Below, one piece after another: positions 7,658 to 15,166 of a DNA stretch of 19,789 nucleotides. The first letter of the stretch is position 1. Every line of letters begins with the position of its first letter. A program made the translations under genes and the position numbers. The DNA comes from Betaproteobacteria bacterium (GTDB taxonomy: Bacteria > Pseudomonadota > Gammaproteobacteria > Burkholderiales > Burkholderiaceae_C), in the NCBI GenBank assembly GCA_025354965.1, contig JANXLW010000215.1, positions 1 to 19,789 on the forward strand. Reading direction: 5' to 3'. A model generated the notes under the pieces. It worked only from the letters and a program-made list of their open reading frames with translations. It made no database searches and was not told the DNA's origin.

Positions 7658-10600
7658 TTACCCGGCGCTGCTGTCGCCGGTGCTCCAGCGGCGGCGCAGC
7701 CATTGCGCCAGATCATCCATGTAGCAGTACACCACAGGTACGACTACCAAAGTCAGCAAGGATGAGGTGATGACACCGCCAATGACGGCTTGTCCCATTG
7801 GCGCACGCTGCTCCGAGCCTTCGGTCAGCGCCAGGGCCAGTGGCAGCATGCCGAAAATCATGGCCAGCGTGGTCATCAGGATGGGGCGCAACCTCACCTT
7901 TGCCGCCATCAGCAGGGCTGCACTGCGCTCCATGCCGTCGACGCGCTGCCCATGGCTGTCAATGGCAGGTTCGCGCGCACGTATGGCAAAGTCGACCAGC
8001 AAGATGGCATTTTTCGTGACCAGGCCCATTAGCATCACGACCCCGATGACAGAGAACATCGACAGTGTCGAGTGGAACAGCAACAGCGCCAGCACCACGC
8101 CAATCAGGGTCAGCGGCAGCGCCGTCATCAGCGCCAGGGGTTGGAAAAAGCTCTTGAACTGACTGGCCAGAATCATATAAATGAAGACGATCGCCAACAC
8201 CAGAGCGGAGATGGCGTAGTCGAAGGACTCAGCCATGTTTTTGGTGGAGCCTCCAAACTGATAGCGGTAGCCAGGCGGAAAACTGATGCTTTCCAGTGCC
8301 GCCTTGATGTCGTTGGAAACTTCGCCGGCAGAACGGTTGTAGACATTGGCATTGATAGCTACCTCGCGCGTCAGATCGCGCCGGTTGATCTGATTCGGGC
8401 CGGTAGCTTCCTGCACCGTGGCAACCTGGTTCAAGCGCACGATGCGCGAGCTGCCGTCCGCATTGGCACCCAGCGTGAACGGCAGGCGCTGCAGGTCTTG
8501 CGAGCTGTTGCGCGCATCCGGAGCCAGGCGCACGTTGACGTCGTAGGTTTGATCATCCGGTGCCCGCCAGTTGCCTACCGTCTGACCTGCCACCAGGGTA
8601 CGCAAGGCACTGCCAATCTGTGCGATACCGAGTCCCAGGTCGGACGCCGCATCTCGTTTGACGGCAACGTTCAACGTCGGTTTGTTGGGTTTGACACTGG
8701 AATCCAGGTCCACCAGTCCGGGAATGGGACGAATTTTTTCCATCACCAGCTGGGTGATGCGTTCAAGCTCGGCCAGATCCTGGCCCTGCAGAGAAAACTC
8801 GATCTGTTTTTGTCCACCCACCGGGTCCATCAACCCGACGTGGGTGACGGTGATACCCGGCACCTGCTTCATGCGCTCGCGAAGCACCGACGAGAGCTCA
8901 CTCACATTGCGTTTGCGATCCTTGCGATCCACCAGTCGCACGTAAATATTGGCGTAGCTTTTGCCAGCTGCACTGCCGGTGTTGATGGTCGCCAGGGTGT
9001 AGCGGACCTCGGCAAACTCGCGCACGATCGCCTCCACCTGTTTTACCTTGGCTTCGGTAACTTCAATGGACGAGCCCATCGGCGTATAAAAGTTGAGCGA
9101 AGTTTCCGAAAAATCGGCTGCGGGAACAAATTCAGTGCCCAGCAGTGGCACCATCAAGACGCTTGCAACGAAAATGACCAGCGCTGTGAAAAGGGTTTTG
9201 AGCTTGTGCACAAGCGCCCAGCGCAGAATGCTCTGGTAGCTAGCGATCAACGTGTCGGTGGCATGGTCAAACCAGCCGGTGACGCGGCCAACGGTCTTGT
9301 CGTAAAAGTTGACCGGTGGGCCGTCCCGGCCGTGCGCCTTGATGCTGGGGTCATGCCAGATGCTCGACAGCATCGGGTCCAGCGTGAAGCTGACAAACAT
9401 CGAGATCAGCACGGCAGCAACGATGGTGAGGCCGAACTCATGAAAAAACTTGCCGATAATGCCACCCATGAAGCCAATCGGCATGAACACCGCGACGATG
9501 GACAGCGTGGTGGCCAGCACCGCCAGCCCGATTTCCTGCGTGCCGTCCAGCGCTGCCTGATACGGCTTCTTGCCCATCTGCACGTGGCGCACGATGTTTT
9601 CTCGCACCACGATGGCGTCGTCAATCAGCAACCCCACACAAAGACTCAGTGCCATCAACGTGATCATGTTGATGGTGAAGCCAAGCAGGTTCATGAACAA
9701 AAAAGTGCCGATCAAGGCAATCGGCAATGTCAGCCCGGTGATGACCGTGGAGCGCCATGAATTCAAAAACAGAAACACGATCAGGATGGTGAGCAATGCG
9801 CCTTCCAGCAGGGTCTCACGAACATTTTTCACCGCCACCCTGATCTGCCGGGAGCCGTCGGTGACCGGTTCCAGCCGAATGCCTTCCGGCAGTTCTGACT
9901 TCATCGACGCCACAGTTTTGAGCAGGCCGTCAATCACCTCAATGGTATTTTCATCCTGGGATTTCTGCACGCTCAGCAGCAACGTGCGTTGACCGCTGTA
10001 CAGCGCCAGGCTGTCTGTTTCCTGCGCGCCGTCCACTACTTTTGCGACTTGCTCAACGCGAATCGCGGCGCCGCTCTTGCGCGCGACGATGATCTTGCCA
10101 AAATCTTCCGGCCGTTGCATGCGGGCCTCGATCTGAACCACGCGCTCCTGCTCCAGTGAGCGAATCGCCCCCATCGGGAGGTCCTGACTTTCATTGCGTA
10201 CCGCAGCGACTACCTGCTCGGGTGTGACGCCAAATGCTTCCAGCGCCTGTGGGTTGAGGTAAATATTGATCTCGCGCTTGGTACCGCCTACCACGGTCAC
10301 CGAGCCGACACCACGTACGTTTTCAAGTCGCTTCCTCAGTGTTTGATCAGCCCAGTTTGTCAATTCGACGTCGCTGAGCTGCTTGTGCGCGGTGCCGGCG
10401 GTGGCCAGCGTGGAGGCCATATCAGGTAATACAGCCAGCGACCAGACGGCACGGCTGGCCGGATCGAAGCGCAACACGCGCGGCTCCTTGACCTCGGTGC
10501 GCAGGGTGGGACGAATGATGGCCACCTTTTCGCGTACATCGTCGGCTGCCTTGCGCCCGTTGATGTTCAGTTGGAACTCGATGATGACTACCGACATTCC

Positions 10601-10858
10601 TTCGTAGCTGCGCGAAGTCAGGGCGTTGATACCGGCAATCGAGTTGACGCCTTCCTCGATTTTTTTTGTAACCTCGCTCTCCACAATTTCGGGCGAAGCG
10701 CCTGGGTATTCGGTGGTTACCACAACCACCGGGAAGTCGATGTTGGGAAACTGATCGACCTGCAGACGCTGGTAGGAGAACATACCCAGCACCACAAGGG
10801 CCAGCATAACCATGGTGGCGAAAACAGGGTTTTTCAGACTGACGCGAGTGAACCACAT
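7658..10858 (-). CDS. RND-family multidrug efflux transporter, HAE1 type (AcrB/MdtB-like)
   Basis: The inner-membrane proton-driven pump of a tripartite efflux system, 1066 residues, as expected for AcrB-type proteins. The first membrane segment (about 10-28) is followed by the periplasmic porter domain starting VDQFPNIDFP. The TM4 proton-relay pair Asp413-Asp414 lies in GLLIDDAIVVREN, and the TM10 lysine Lys949 in GLVTKNAILLVDFA. The second periplasmic half lies at about 575-880, and several membrane helices follow up to residue 1046. The N-terminus MWFTRVSLKNPVFATMVMLA is typical, so the ATG is secure. It begins 3 bases after the membrane-fusion protein gene. Substrate range cannot be predicted from sequence; multidrug or biocide efflux is the usual role. 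Confidence 0.95.
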   Translation of the reverse strand: MWFTRVSLKNPVFATMVMLALVVLGMFSYQRLQVDQFPNIDFPVVVVTTEYPGASPEIVESEVTKKIEEGVNSIAGINALTSRSYEGMSVVIIEFQLNINGRKAADDVREKVAIIRPTLRTEVKEPRVLRFDPASRAVWSLAVLPDMASTLATAGTAHKQLSDVELTNWADQTLRKRLENVRGVGSVTVVGGTKREINIYLNPQALEAFGVTPEQVVAAVRNESQDLPMGAIRSLEQERVVQIEARMQRPEDFGKIIVARKSGAAIRVEQVAKVVDGAQETDSLALYSGQRTLLLSVQKSQDENTIEVIDGLLKTVASMKSELPEGIRLEPVTDGSRQIRVAVKNVRETLLEGALLTILIVFLFLNSWRSTVITGLTLPIALIGTFLFMNLLGFTINMITLMALSLCVGLLIDDAIVVRENIVRHVQMGKKPYQAALDGTQEIGLAVLATTLSIVAVFMPIGFMGGIIGKFFHEFGLTIVAAVLISMFVSFTLDPMLSSIWHDPSIKAHGRDGPPVNFYDKTVGRVTGWFDHATDTLIASYQSILRWALVHKLKTLFTALVIFVASVLMVPLLGTEFVPAADFSETSLNFYTPMGSSIEVTEAKVKQVEAIVREFAEVRYTLATINTGSAAGKSYANIYVRLVDRKDRKRNVSELSSVLRERMKQVPGITVTHVGLMDPVGGQKQIEFSLQGQDLAELERITQLVMEKIRPIPGLVDLDSSVKPNKPTLNVAVKRDAASDLGLGIAQIGSALRTLVAGQTVGNWRAPDDQTYDVNVRLAPDARNSSQDLQRLPFTLGANADGSSRIVRLNQVATVQEATGPNQINRRDLTREVAINANVYNRSAGEVSNDIKAALESISFPPGYRYQFGGSTKNMAESFDYAISALVLAIVFIYMILASQFKSFFQPLALMTALPLTLIGVVLALLLFHSTLSMFSVIGVVMLMGLVTKNAILLVDFAIRAREPAIDSHGQRVDGMERSAALLMAAKVRLRPILMTTLAMIFGMLPLALALTEGSEQRAPMGQAVIGGVITSSLLTLVVVPVVYCYMDDLAQWLRRRWSTGDSSAG

Positions 10859-10861
10859 GGT

Positions 10862-12010
10862 CTATTTGGCGCTTGTCGCTGGCTGAACGGAGCTGGCCAA
10901 TTTCACGCTGGTGCCGGCGCGCAAACTGCCCACCGTGCCGGCGATCAGAGTGGCGTTTTCCGCTACCCCTTTGACAGCGACCATGGTTTGTCCATCGATC
11001 TCGCCACGTGCGCCCAATTCAACGGTCTGATGGACCACCTGCAACTGGCTGATCAGTTGCACATACGGTTGGGGTTCGTCGGTGCGCACGGCGCTCAGCG
11101 GTACCGCCAGCGCTTGCAGGCGACCAGTGCCCAATGTTCCCTGCGCAAAAAGGCCCTGACGCAAACCGGGGCTGGCATCGACGGCCAGGTAAACCAGAAC
11201 GGCGCGGCTACCGGCCATGGCACTGGGATTGACACGAACCACTTTGGCGTTGACCGGCTTGGCCGAGCCTTCGATCTGCAGCAAAGCGCTTTGGCCCAAG
11301 CGCACGTCCAGCGATTCATTGGCGCTCAAGTTGGCCTCCAGTTCGAGCCGGCCGAGATCGACAATTTCGATAATCCGCGCATCAACCGCGACTCGTTCGC
11401 CGGGCTGTGCCAGACGTTGCGAAATGAGACCGCTGATCGGTGCTCGCAATACCGTGTCGTCAAGTGATTTGATGGCGACCTCAGCACCCGCCTGGGCCGC
11501 CTGGTGGGTGGCCTCGGCCGCTGCCAGGCTGGCCACTGATGAGTCCAGCGCGGTCTTCGAAATAAAGCCCTGGTCCACCAGCGATCGGTTGTTGTCGAAG
11601 CTGCGCCGGGCAATGTCAACCTGGGCTTTGGCCGCCTGCGCCTGCTGCTGGGCCTGGCGTACGCGCGCCTGGTATTCGCTGGCATCGATCCGGGCAACGA
11701 TTTGCCCCGCCTTGACAGAATCTCCCTCGCGCACCGTCAGGCCCTGCAACTCTCCAGCGACCCGGGCTTTGACGATGGCTGTGTTGACGGCTTTGAGCGC
11801 GCCCGAGATCGCCAGGCTCTGCGTCAATTTGCGGACATGGACTTGCACCAGGTCTGCCGCGCCCAACTCCACCACCGGCTGCGTTCGCTGCGTTGCGAGG
11901 GCGGCAACAGCTTCCTGTTGTGCCTTGCGGGCAGACAGTGCACGCAACACGCTGATGGCGAGCACAACAACGACGAAGGCGGCAAGCGCCCATTTCAACC
12001 AGCGTTTCAT
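10862..12010 (-). CDS. RND efflux membrane-fusion (periplasmic adaptor) protein
   Basis: The adaptor joins the inner-membrane pump to the TolC channel. The protein has 382 residues. An uncleaved-looking N-terminal anchor (about 5-24, WLKWALAAFVVVVLAISVL) is followed by the first half of the lipoyl domain (ARVAGELQGLTVREGDSVKA) and an Ala/Gln-rich alpha-helical hairpin at about 110-180. The second lipoyl half (VLRAPISGLISQRLAQPGE) and a beta-barrel/proximal domain complete it. There is no lipobox cysteine. The chosen ATG at 12010 overlaps the tetR stop as ATGA, implying translational coupling; a start 16 codons upstream would add non-family residues. The RND pump gene follows after 3 bases. 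Confidence 0.93.
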   Translation of the reverse strand: MKRWLKWALAAFVVVVLAISVLRALSARKAQQEAVAALATQRTQPVVELGAADLVQVHVRKLTQSLAISGALKAVNTAIVKARVAGELQGLTVREGDSVKAGQIVARIDASEYQARVRQAQQQAQAAKAQVDIARRSFDNNRSLVDQGFISKTALDSSVASLAAAEATHQAAQAGAEVAIKSLDDTVLRAPISGLISQRLAQPGERVAVDARIIEIVDLGRLELEANLSANESLDVRLGQSALLQIEGSAKPVNAKVVRVNPSAMAGSRAVLVYLAVDASPGLRQGLFAQGTLGTGRLQALAVPLSAVRTDEPQPYVQLISQLQVVHQTVELGARGEIDGQTMVAVKGVAENATLIAGTVGSLRAGTSVKLASSVQPATSAK

Positions 12011-12714
12011 AGGGAGTGGATTCCTTTGTCTGTCGGAGTAGTGGCCGGCCTCAGGCACAAGCCGTCAAGAATGGTCTGCACTTGCGCTGTGAGAAATTCT
12101 TCGGGTACCAGTTGGGACGCTTCACAGGCGTCCATGCAGGCACCTTTTGAATGCATCAGGAGCTGCAAAAAAAGCATCGGTGCCAGCACCGCGTAGACGC
12201 CGTATTTCATGTCAACCGGCGCAAATTCGCCCCGCTCAACACCGCGTTGCAGGATGCGACCGATCAACATGTGTGCCGGCTGGATGACCTCATGCTGGAA
12301 AAAAGCGGCCAACTCCGGAAAGTTTTTGGCTTCACTGAGCATGAGTTTCGTGATGCCGGAAGCCTTGGTACTGCCCAGCCGGGACCACCACAGCGTCATG
12401 CAATAACGCAACATGTCGGCGGTGCTGCCTTCAAAGGCGTCAAATTCGGAATTCCACTCGGAAAAACGACCCGAAATATTTTCTCGAACCACGGCTTTGA
12501 ACAGCTCTTCCTTGCTTGCAAAATAAAGGAACAGGGTACCTTTGGAGACGCCAGCGCGGCGCGCAACTTCTTCAGCCCTGGTTGCGGCAAAGCCTTTTTC
12601 GACGAACAAGTCCAGTGCCGCTGCGAGCAATTCGCCGGGACGCGCATCTTTGCGGCGTTCGTGCCGGGCAGGTGTCACGGATTTCGGTTTGCAGAGCAGT
12701 TTGGACAGGGGCAT
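12007..12714 (-). CDS. TetR/AcrR-family transcriptional repressor of the efflux operon
   Basis: A 235-residue regulator. The N-terminal helix-turn-helix spans about 28-75, with the TetR signature AAALDLFVEKGFAATRAEEV then ARRAGVSKGTLFLYFASKEEL. The C-terminal ligand-binding region is helical and contains a Trp/Met/Phe-rich core. ATG at 12714 is preferred. The same frame is open to an ATG at 12882, but the extra 56 residues are not family-like and would place the promoter and operator inside the coding region. It is first in the run, overlapping the adaptor gene by 4 bases. An operator dyad 11 bases upstream of its start suggests autorepression together with the pump, relieved by a pump substrate. 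The ligand is unknown. Confidence 0.9.
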   Translation of the reverse strand: MPLSKLLCKPKSVTPARHERRKDARPGELLAAALDLFVEKGFAATRAEEVARRAGVSKGTLFLYFASKEELFKAVVRENISGRFSEWNSEFDAFEGSTADMLRYCMTLWWSRLGSTKASGITKLMLSEAKNFPELAAFFQHEVIQPAHMLIGRILQRGVERGEFAPVDMKYGVYAVLAPMLFLQLLMHSKGACMDACEASQLVPEEFLTAQVQTILDGLCLRPATTPTDKGIHSL

Positions 12715-12724
12715 GTAATTAATG

Positions 12725-12738
12725 ACTAACTGGTTAGT
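12725..12738. promoter_or_regulatory. TetR-type operator, perfect inverted repeat
   Basis: ACTAAC-TG-GTTAGT has 6-base arms that are exact reverse complements around a 2-base centre. It immediately follows the -10 hexamer of the tetR promoter on the minus strand and ends 11 bases before the tetR ATG, so a bound repressor would cover the transcription start. Its form is like known AcrR/TetR operators of RND pump operons. Autoregulation by the adjacent TetR protein is the simplest reading. Confidence 0.7.
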
Positions 12739-12767
12739 AATGTAACTTTGGCTGGTTCGACTGTCAA
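12739..12767 (-). promoter_or_regulatory. sigma70-type promoter of the tetR-adaptor-RND operon
   Basis: On the minus strand a perfect -35 hexamer TTGACA (12762-12767) is followed by a 17-base spacer and the -10 hexamer TACATT (12739-12744, 4 of 6 consensus). The spacing is ideal. The operator dyad begins at the very next base. The promoter probably drives the six-gene run down to tolC, since no internal terminator is visible. Confidence 0.7.
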
Positions 12768-12895
12768 TTGCTGTTGGCATCAGTGAACTGCGTTGAGGCA
12801 AATATGAGCAAAGACCCGATTGCCATTCAGGGCGGCCAATGGCGCGTAAGATGCCGTGGCGCTCTGTGACGCCTTGTTTCAAGAGGAGAGTTTAG

Positions 12896-13438
12896 ATGAC
12901 AGCTACGCGGCAAACCATCACCCTGGGCGGTGGCTGCTTCTGGTGCACGGAAGCGGTCTTCGTCAGTGTCAAGGGCATTGAAGAGGTTGAAAGCGGCTAC
13001 AGCAATGGGCACGCCCAACACCCTAGCTACGAGCAGGTCTGCACCGGCTTGACCGGACACAATGAGGTGGTCAAGCTGGTATTTGATCCCGTGCTGATCA
13101 GTCTGCGCGAAATTCTGGAGATCTTCTTTGTCATTCATGACCCGACCACGCTGAATCGCCAGGGCAACGACAGCGGCACGCAGTACCGCAGCGGCATCTA
13201 TTTTTCAACGCCCGAGCAGCAAAGCATCGCCCAGCATCTCATTCAGGAAATCGCACAGAGCGGCGTTTACAGTCGGCCGGTGGTCACCGAAGTCTTGCCC
13301 CTGGCCAACTATTGGCCAGCCGAGGAATACCACCAGGACTTCTTTGAGAAAAATCCGCATCAGGGTTATTGCGTGGCCGTGGCCGCGCCCAAGGTGGCCA
13401 AGTTTCGCAAGACGTTTGCGCGGCTGGTTAGGGTGTAG
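12896..13438 (+). CDS. msrA: Peptide methionine-S-sulfoxide reductase A
   Basis: MsrA reduces the S-epimer of methionine sulfoxide in oxidised proteins and uses thioredoxin for recycling. The protein has 180 residues and no signal peptide, so it is cytoplasmic. The active-site motif GGCFWCTEAVF carries catalytic Cys14, and a candidate resolving cysteine is Cys159 in HQGYC. The family segments SGYSNGH, HDPTTLNRQGNDSGTQYRS and YWPAEEYHQDFF are all intact. AGAGGAGA lies 6 bases before the ATG, a strong ribosome-binding site. The gene is divergent from tetR across a 181-base spacer and convergent with the EamA transporter gene. It appears to be a single-gene unit. Confidence 0.96.
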   Translation: MTATRQTITLGGGCFWCTEAVFVSVKGIEEVESGYSNGHAQHPSYEQVCTGLTGHNEVVKLVFDPVLISLREILEIFFVIHDPTTLNRQGNDSGTQYRSGIYFSTPEQQSIAQHLIQEIAQSGVYSRPVVTEVLPLANYWPAEEYHQDFFEKNPHQGYCVAVAAPKVAKFRKTFARLVRV

Positions 13439-13440
13439 AC

Positions 13441-13512
13441 CCCCACGCTCGCCCACTTTGTGTGGCTTCCTGCCCCCGAGGGGGTTGTGCCTTGCTTGGG
13501 CGGCTTGGCGCT
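13441..13512. repeat. Comamonadaceae-style GC-rich intergenic repeat between msrA and eamA
   Basis: The gap between the two convergent genes begins with CCCCACGCTCGCCCAC, continues through the dyad CCCCCGAGGGGG (13473-13484) and ends with CTTGGGCGGCTTGGCGCTGC. I recognise this order of blocks as a dispersed intergenic element common in Comamonadaceae genomes (recalled, not searched). A second short stem, CCAC/GTGG, lies at 13453-13465. It may act as a transcript end for both genes, although there is no T-tract typical of an intrinsic terminator. Only one copy lies in this window, so repetitiveness cannot be shown here. Confidence 0.5.
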
Positions 13513-13519
13513 GCGGCTG

Positions 13520-14404
13520 TTAAAAGGTTTTTCCTGCAAGCATCGGGCGCAGCCTCGGCCACAGTACGATCACGGCCAGCCCGCAAAGCACCAGCGCGCC
13601 TGCACTCAGCTTCCAGACCGGAAGTGACTCACCCAACGACAAAGCGGACGCTGCCATGCCAAATACTGGCACTAGCAGCGCCACCGGTGTCACGGTGGCG
13701 GCCGGGTGGCGTGACAGCAACCAGTTCCACATGCCATAGCCAAATAGAGTGTTGCCCAGCGCTTGCCACAGCACGCAAGCCCACACACTGGCGCTGGCAT
13801 GCATGACACTTGCAGCCAAGACCGTCGGGCCTTCCAGCCACCAGGACAGGGCAAACAGGGGCGGCACGGCAAACAGACTGGTCCAGACCATAAACCCCAG
13901 CATATCGACGCGGCCGACTGTTTTGACCACCATGTTGGCGCAGGACCAAAAGAACGCCGCAGCCAGGACCAGTGCCAGTCCTTTGAGGGTGAGTGTGGCG
14001 TCCAGGTGCGACGCTATCACCGCCAGACCTGCGGCTGCCAGCAGCAGTCCGACCAATTGATACCCTCTGACCCGCTCGCCCAACGTCAACAAGGACAGGC
14101 CGATGGTGAAGAACACCTGCACCTGAATCACCAGCGACGCCAGGCCCGGCGAAATATCGCCGCGCATGGCCAGGAACAGCAGCGCAAACTGGCCGACGCC
14201 CAGCAACACCCCAAACGCAACCAACTTGGGCCACGGAACCCGGGGACGCTTGATGAACAACAGCCAGGGCAGGGCAGAAAAAGTAAAGCGCAGGGTGGCG
14301 AACAGAAATGGGGGCAGACCGTCGAGTCCCCAGCGGATCACTACAAAATTGGTGCCCCAGACGAAGACCACGGACAGTGCCAGAAGGAGATGGGAATAAG
14401 ACAA
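13520..14404 (-). CDS. EamA/DMT-family inner-membrane transporter (RhaT/YdcZ-like exporter)
   Basis: An integral membrane protein of 294 residues with about ten hydrophobic segments arranged as two EamA repeats. The first begins LALSVVFVWGTNFVVIRWGL, the second near LVLAAAFFWSCANMVVKTVG. The repeat-end signature VFGMAASALSLGESLP is typical. Family members export amino acids, metabolites or drugs by secondary transport; the substrate is not predictable. The start was set at TTG 14404: the longer frame from ATG 14503 adds 33 residues unlike the family and would overlap the divergent ABC gene. GGAG lies 8 bases before the TTG. The neighbours give no functional hint. Confidence 0.85.
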   Translation of the reverse strand: MSYSHLLLALSVVFVWGTNFVVIRWGLDGLPPFLFATLRFTFSALPWLLFIKRPRVPWPKLVAFGVLLGVGQFALLFLAMRGDISPGLASLVIQVQVFFTIGLSLLTLGERVRGYQLVGLLLAAAGLAVIASHLDATLTLKGLALVLAAAFFWSCANMVVKTVGRVDMLGFMVWTSLFAVPPLFALSWWLEGPTVLAASVMHASASVWACVLWQALGNTLFGYGMWNWLLSRHPAATVTPVALLVPVFGMAASALSLGESLPVWKLSAGALVLCGLAVIVLWPRLRPMLAGKTF

Positions 14405-14485
14405 AAAGTGGGCTCCGATAGCACGCTCAAGTCGCGTGCAGGCCGAGTTTAGCGTGCGAGTTGCTGAACTGACACAATGCAGGCC

Positions 14486-15166
14486 ATGATTCGCACCCAT
14501 CAACTCGTCTACGCCTATAGCATGGGGCCGACGCTGGTATTTCCGGATGTCGATGTGGCACAGGGGGCGGTGCTGTTGCTGAGCGGCCCCTCGGGTTGCG
14601 GCAAGTCCACCTGGCTGGCGCTGGTCGCCGGGCTGATGGCACCAACTTCGGGTGAAATGATGGTCGTCGATCAGTTCCCCGCGGCGCTAAAAAATGTGGC
14701 CGCTGACGCCTGGCGGGCAAGAACAATCGGGTTTCTGCCGCAAAAAATGCATTTGAGCGCAGCCCTCAACGTGCAGCAAAACCTCGCGATCGCACAGTGG
14801 GCCGCTGGCCAGCCGGAAAATCCCGTCCACATTGACAGCGCCCTACAGGCCTTGGGCGTGCAGGAACTGGCGCAGCGCAAACCGGCACAACTGTCCGGCG
14901 GCCAGGCCCAGCGCGTGGCCCTGGCGCGCGCCGTGTTGTTGCAACCCCGTGTGATTCTGGCCGACGAGCCTACCGCCAGCCTGGATGATGAGGCCGCCGC
15001 AGATGCGCTTGGCCTGTTGCTCAATACGGCACGCAGGCAGGGTGCAACACTGGTCATTGCCACCCATGATCGGCGCGTAGAGTCGCTGGTTTCATCAGGC
15101 GCCATGGGCCCAATCGACTTGCAGTCGTTGCAGTTGGTGCGCAGCAGCCTGCAGTCACAAACATGA
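14486..15166 (+). CDS. ABC transporter ATP-binding protein (LolD/MacB-like)
   Basis: The cytoplasmic ATPase of an ABC complex, about 226 residues. It shows Walker A GPSGCGKST, Q-loop FLPQK, signature LSGGQAQRVALARA, Walker B ILADEP with catalytic Glu, D-loop SLDD and H-loop ATHDRR. The size and absence of extra domains fit the LolD/MacB/FtsE group, which pairs with FtsX-type permeases, as the next gene does. An ATG at 14477 is in frame and adds three residues; neither start has a good ribosome-binding site. The stop overlaps the permease start as ATGA. Family membership is certain; the substrate is inferred only from the operon (possibly zinc or a related envelope function). Confidence 0.93.
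   Translation: MIRTHQLVYAYSMGPTLVFPDVDVAQGAVLLLSGPSGCGKSTWLALVAGLMAPTSGEMMVVDQFPAALKNVAADAWRARTIGFLPQKMHLSAALNVQQNLAIAQWAAGQPENPVHIDSALQALGVQELAQRKPAQLSGGQAQRVALARAVLLQPRVILADEPTASLDDEAAADALGLLLNTARRQGATLVIATHDRRVESLVSSGAMGPIDLQSLQLVRSSLQSQT

Noticed and set aside
8072..9760. Long (562-codon) open frame antisense to the RND pump gene
   Set aside because: It lies wholly inside a gene whose motifs are complete on the other strand. The translation is rich in His, Gln and Arg with no recognisable domain, as expected for an antisense shadow in GC-rich DNA.
10571..11467. 298-codon open frame antisense across the RND/adaptor junction
   Set aside because: It spans two real genes on the other strand and its composition is atypical for a protein, so it is a shadow.
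12804..12869. 21-codon open frame (starting MSKDPIAIQGGQ) upstream of msrA
   Set aside because: There is no ribosome-binding site, no known match and it is short enough to arise by chance. A leader peptide role cannot be supported.
12715..12882. N-terminal extension of the TetR regulator to ATG 12882
   Set aside because: The extra 56 residues do not resemble the family. They would cover the perfect promoter and operator, and the shorter start at 12714 gives a normal TetR length.
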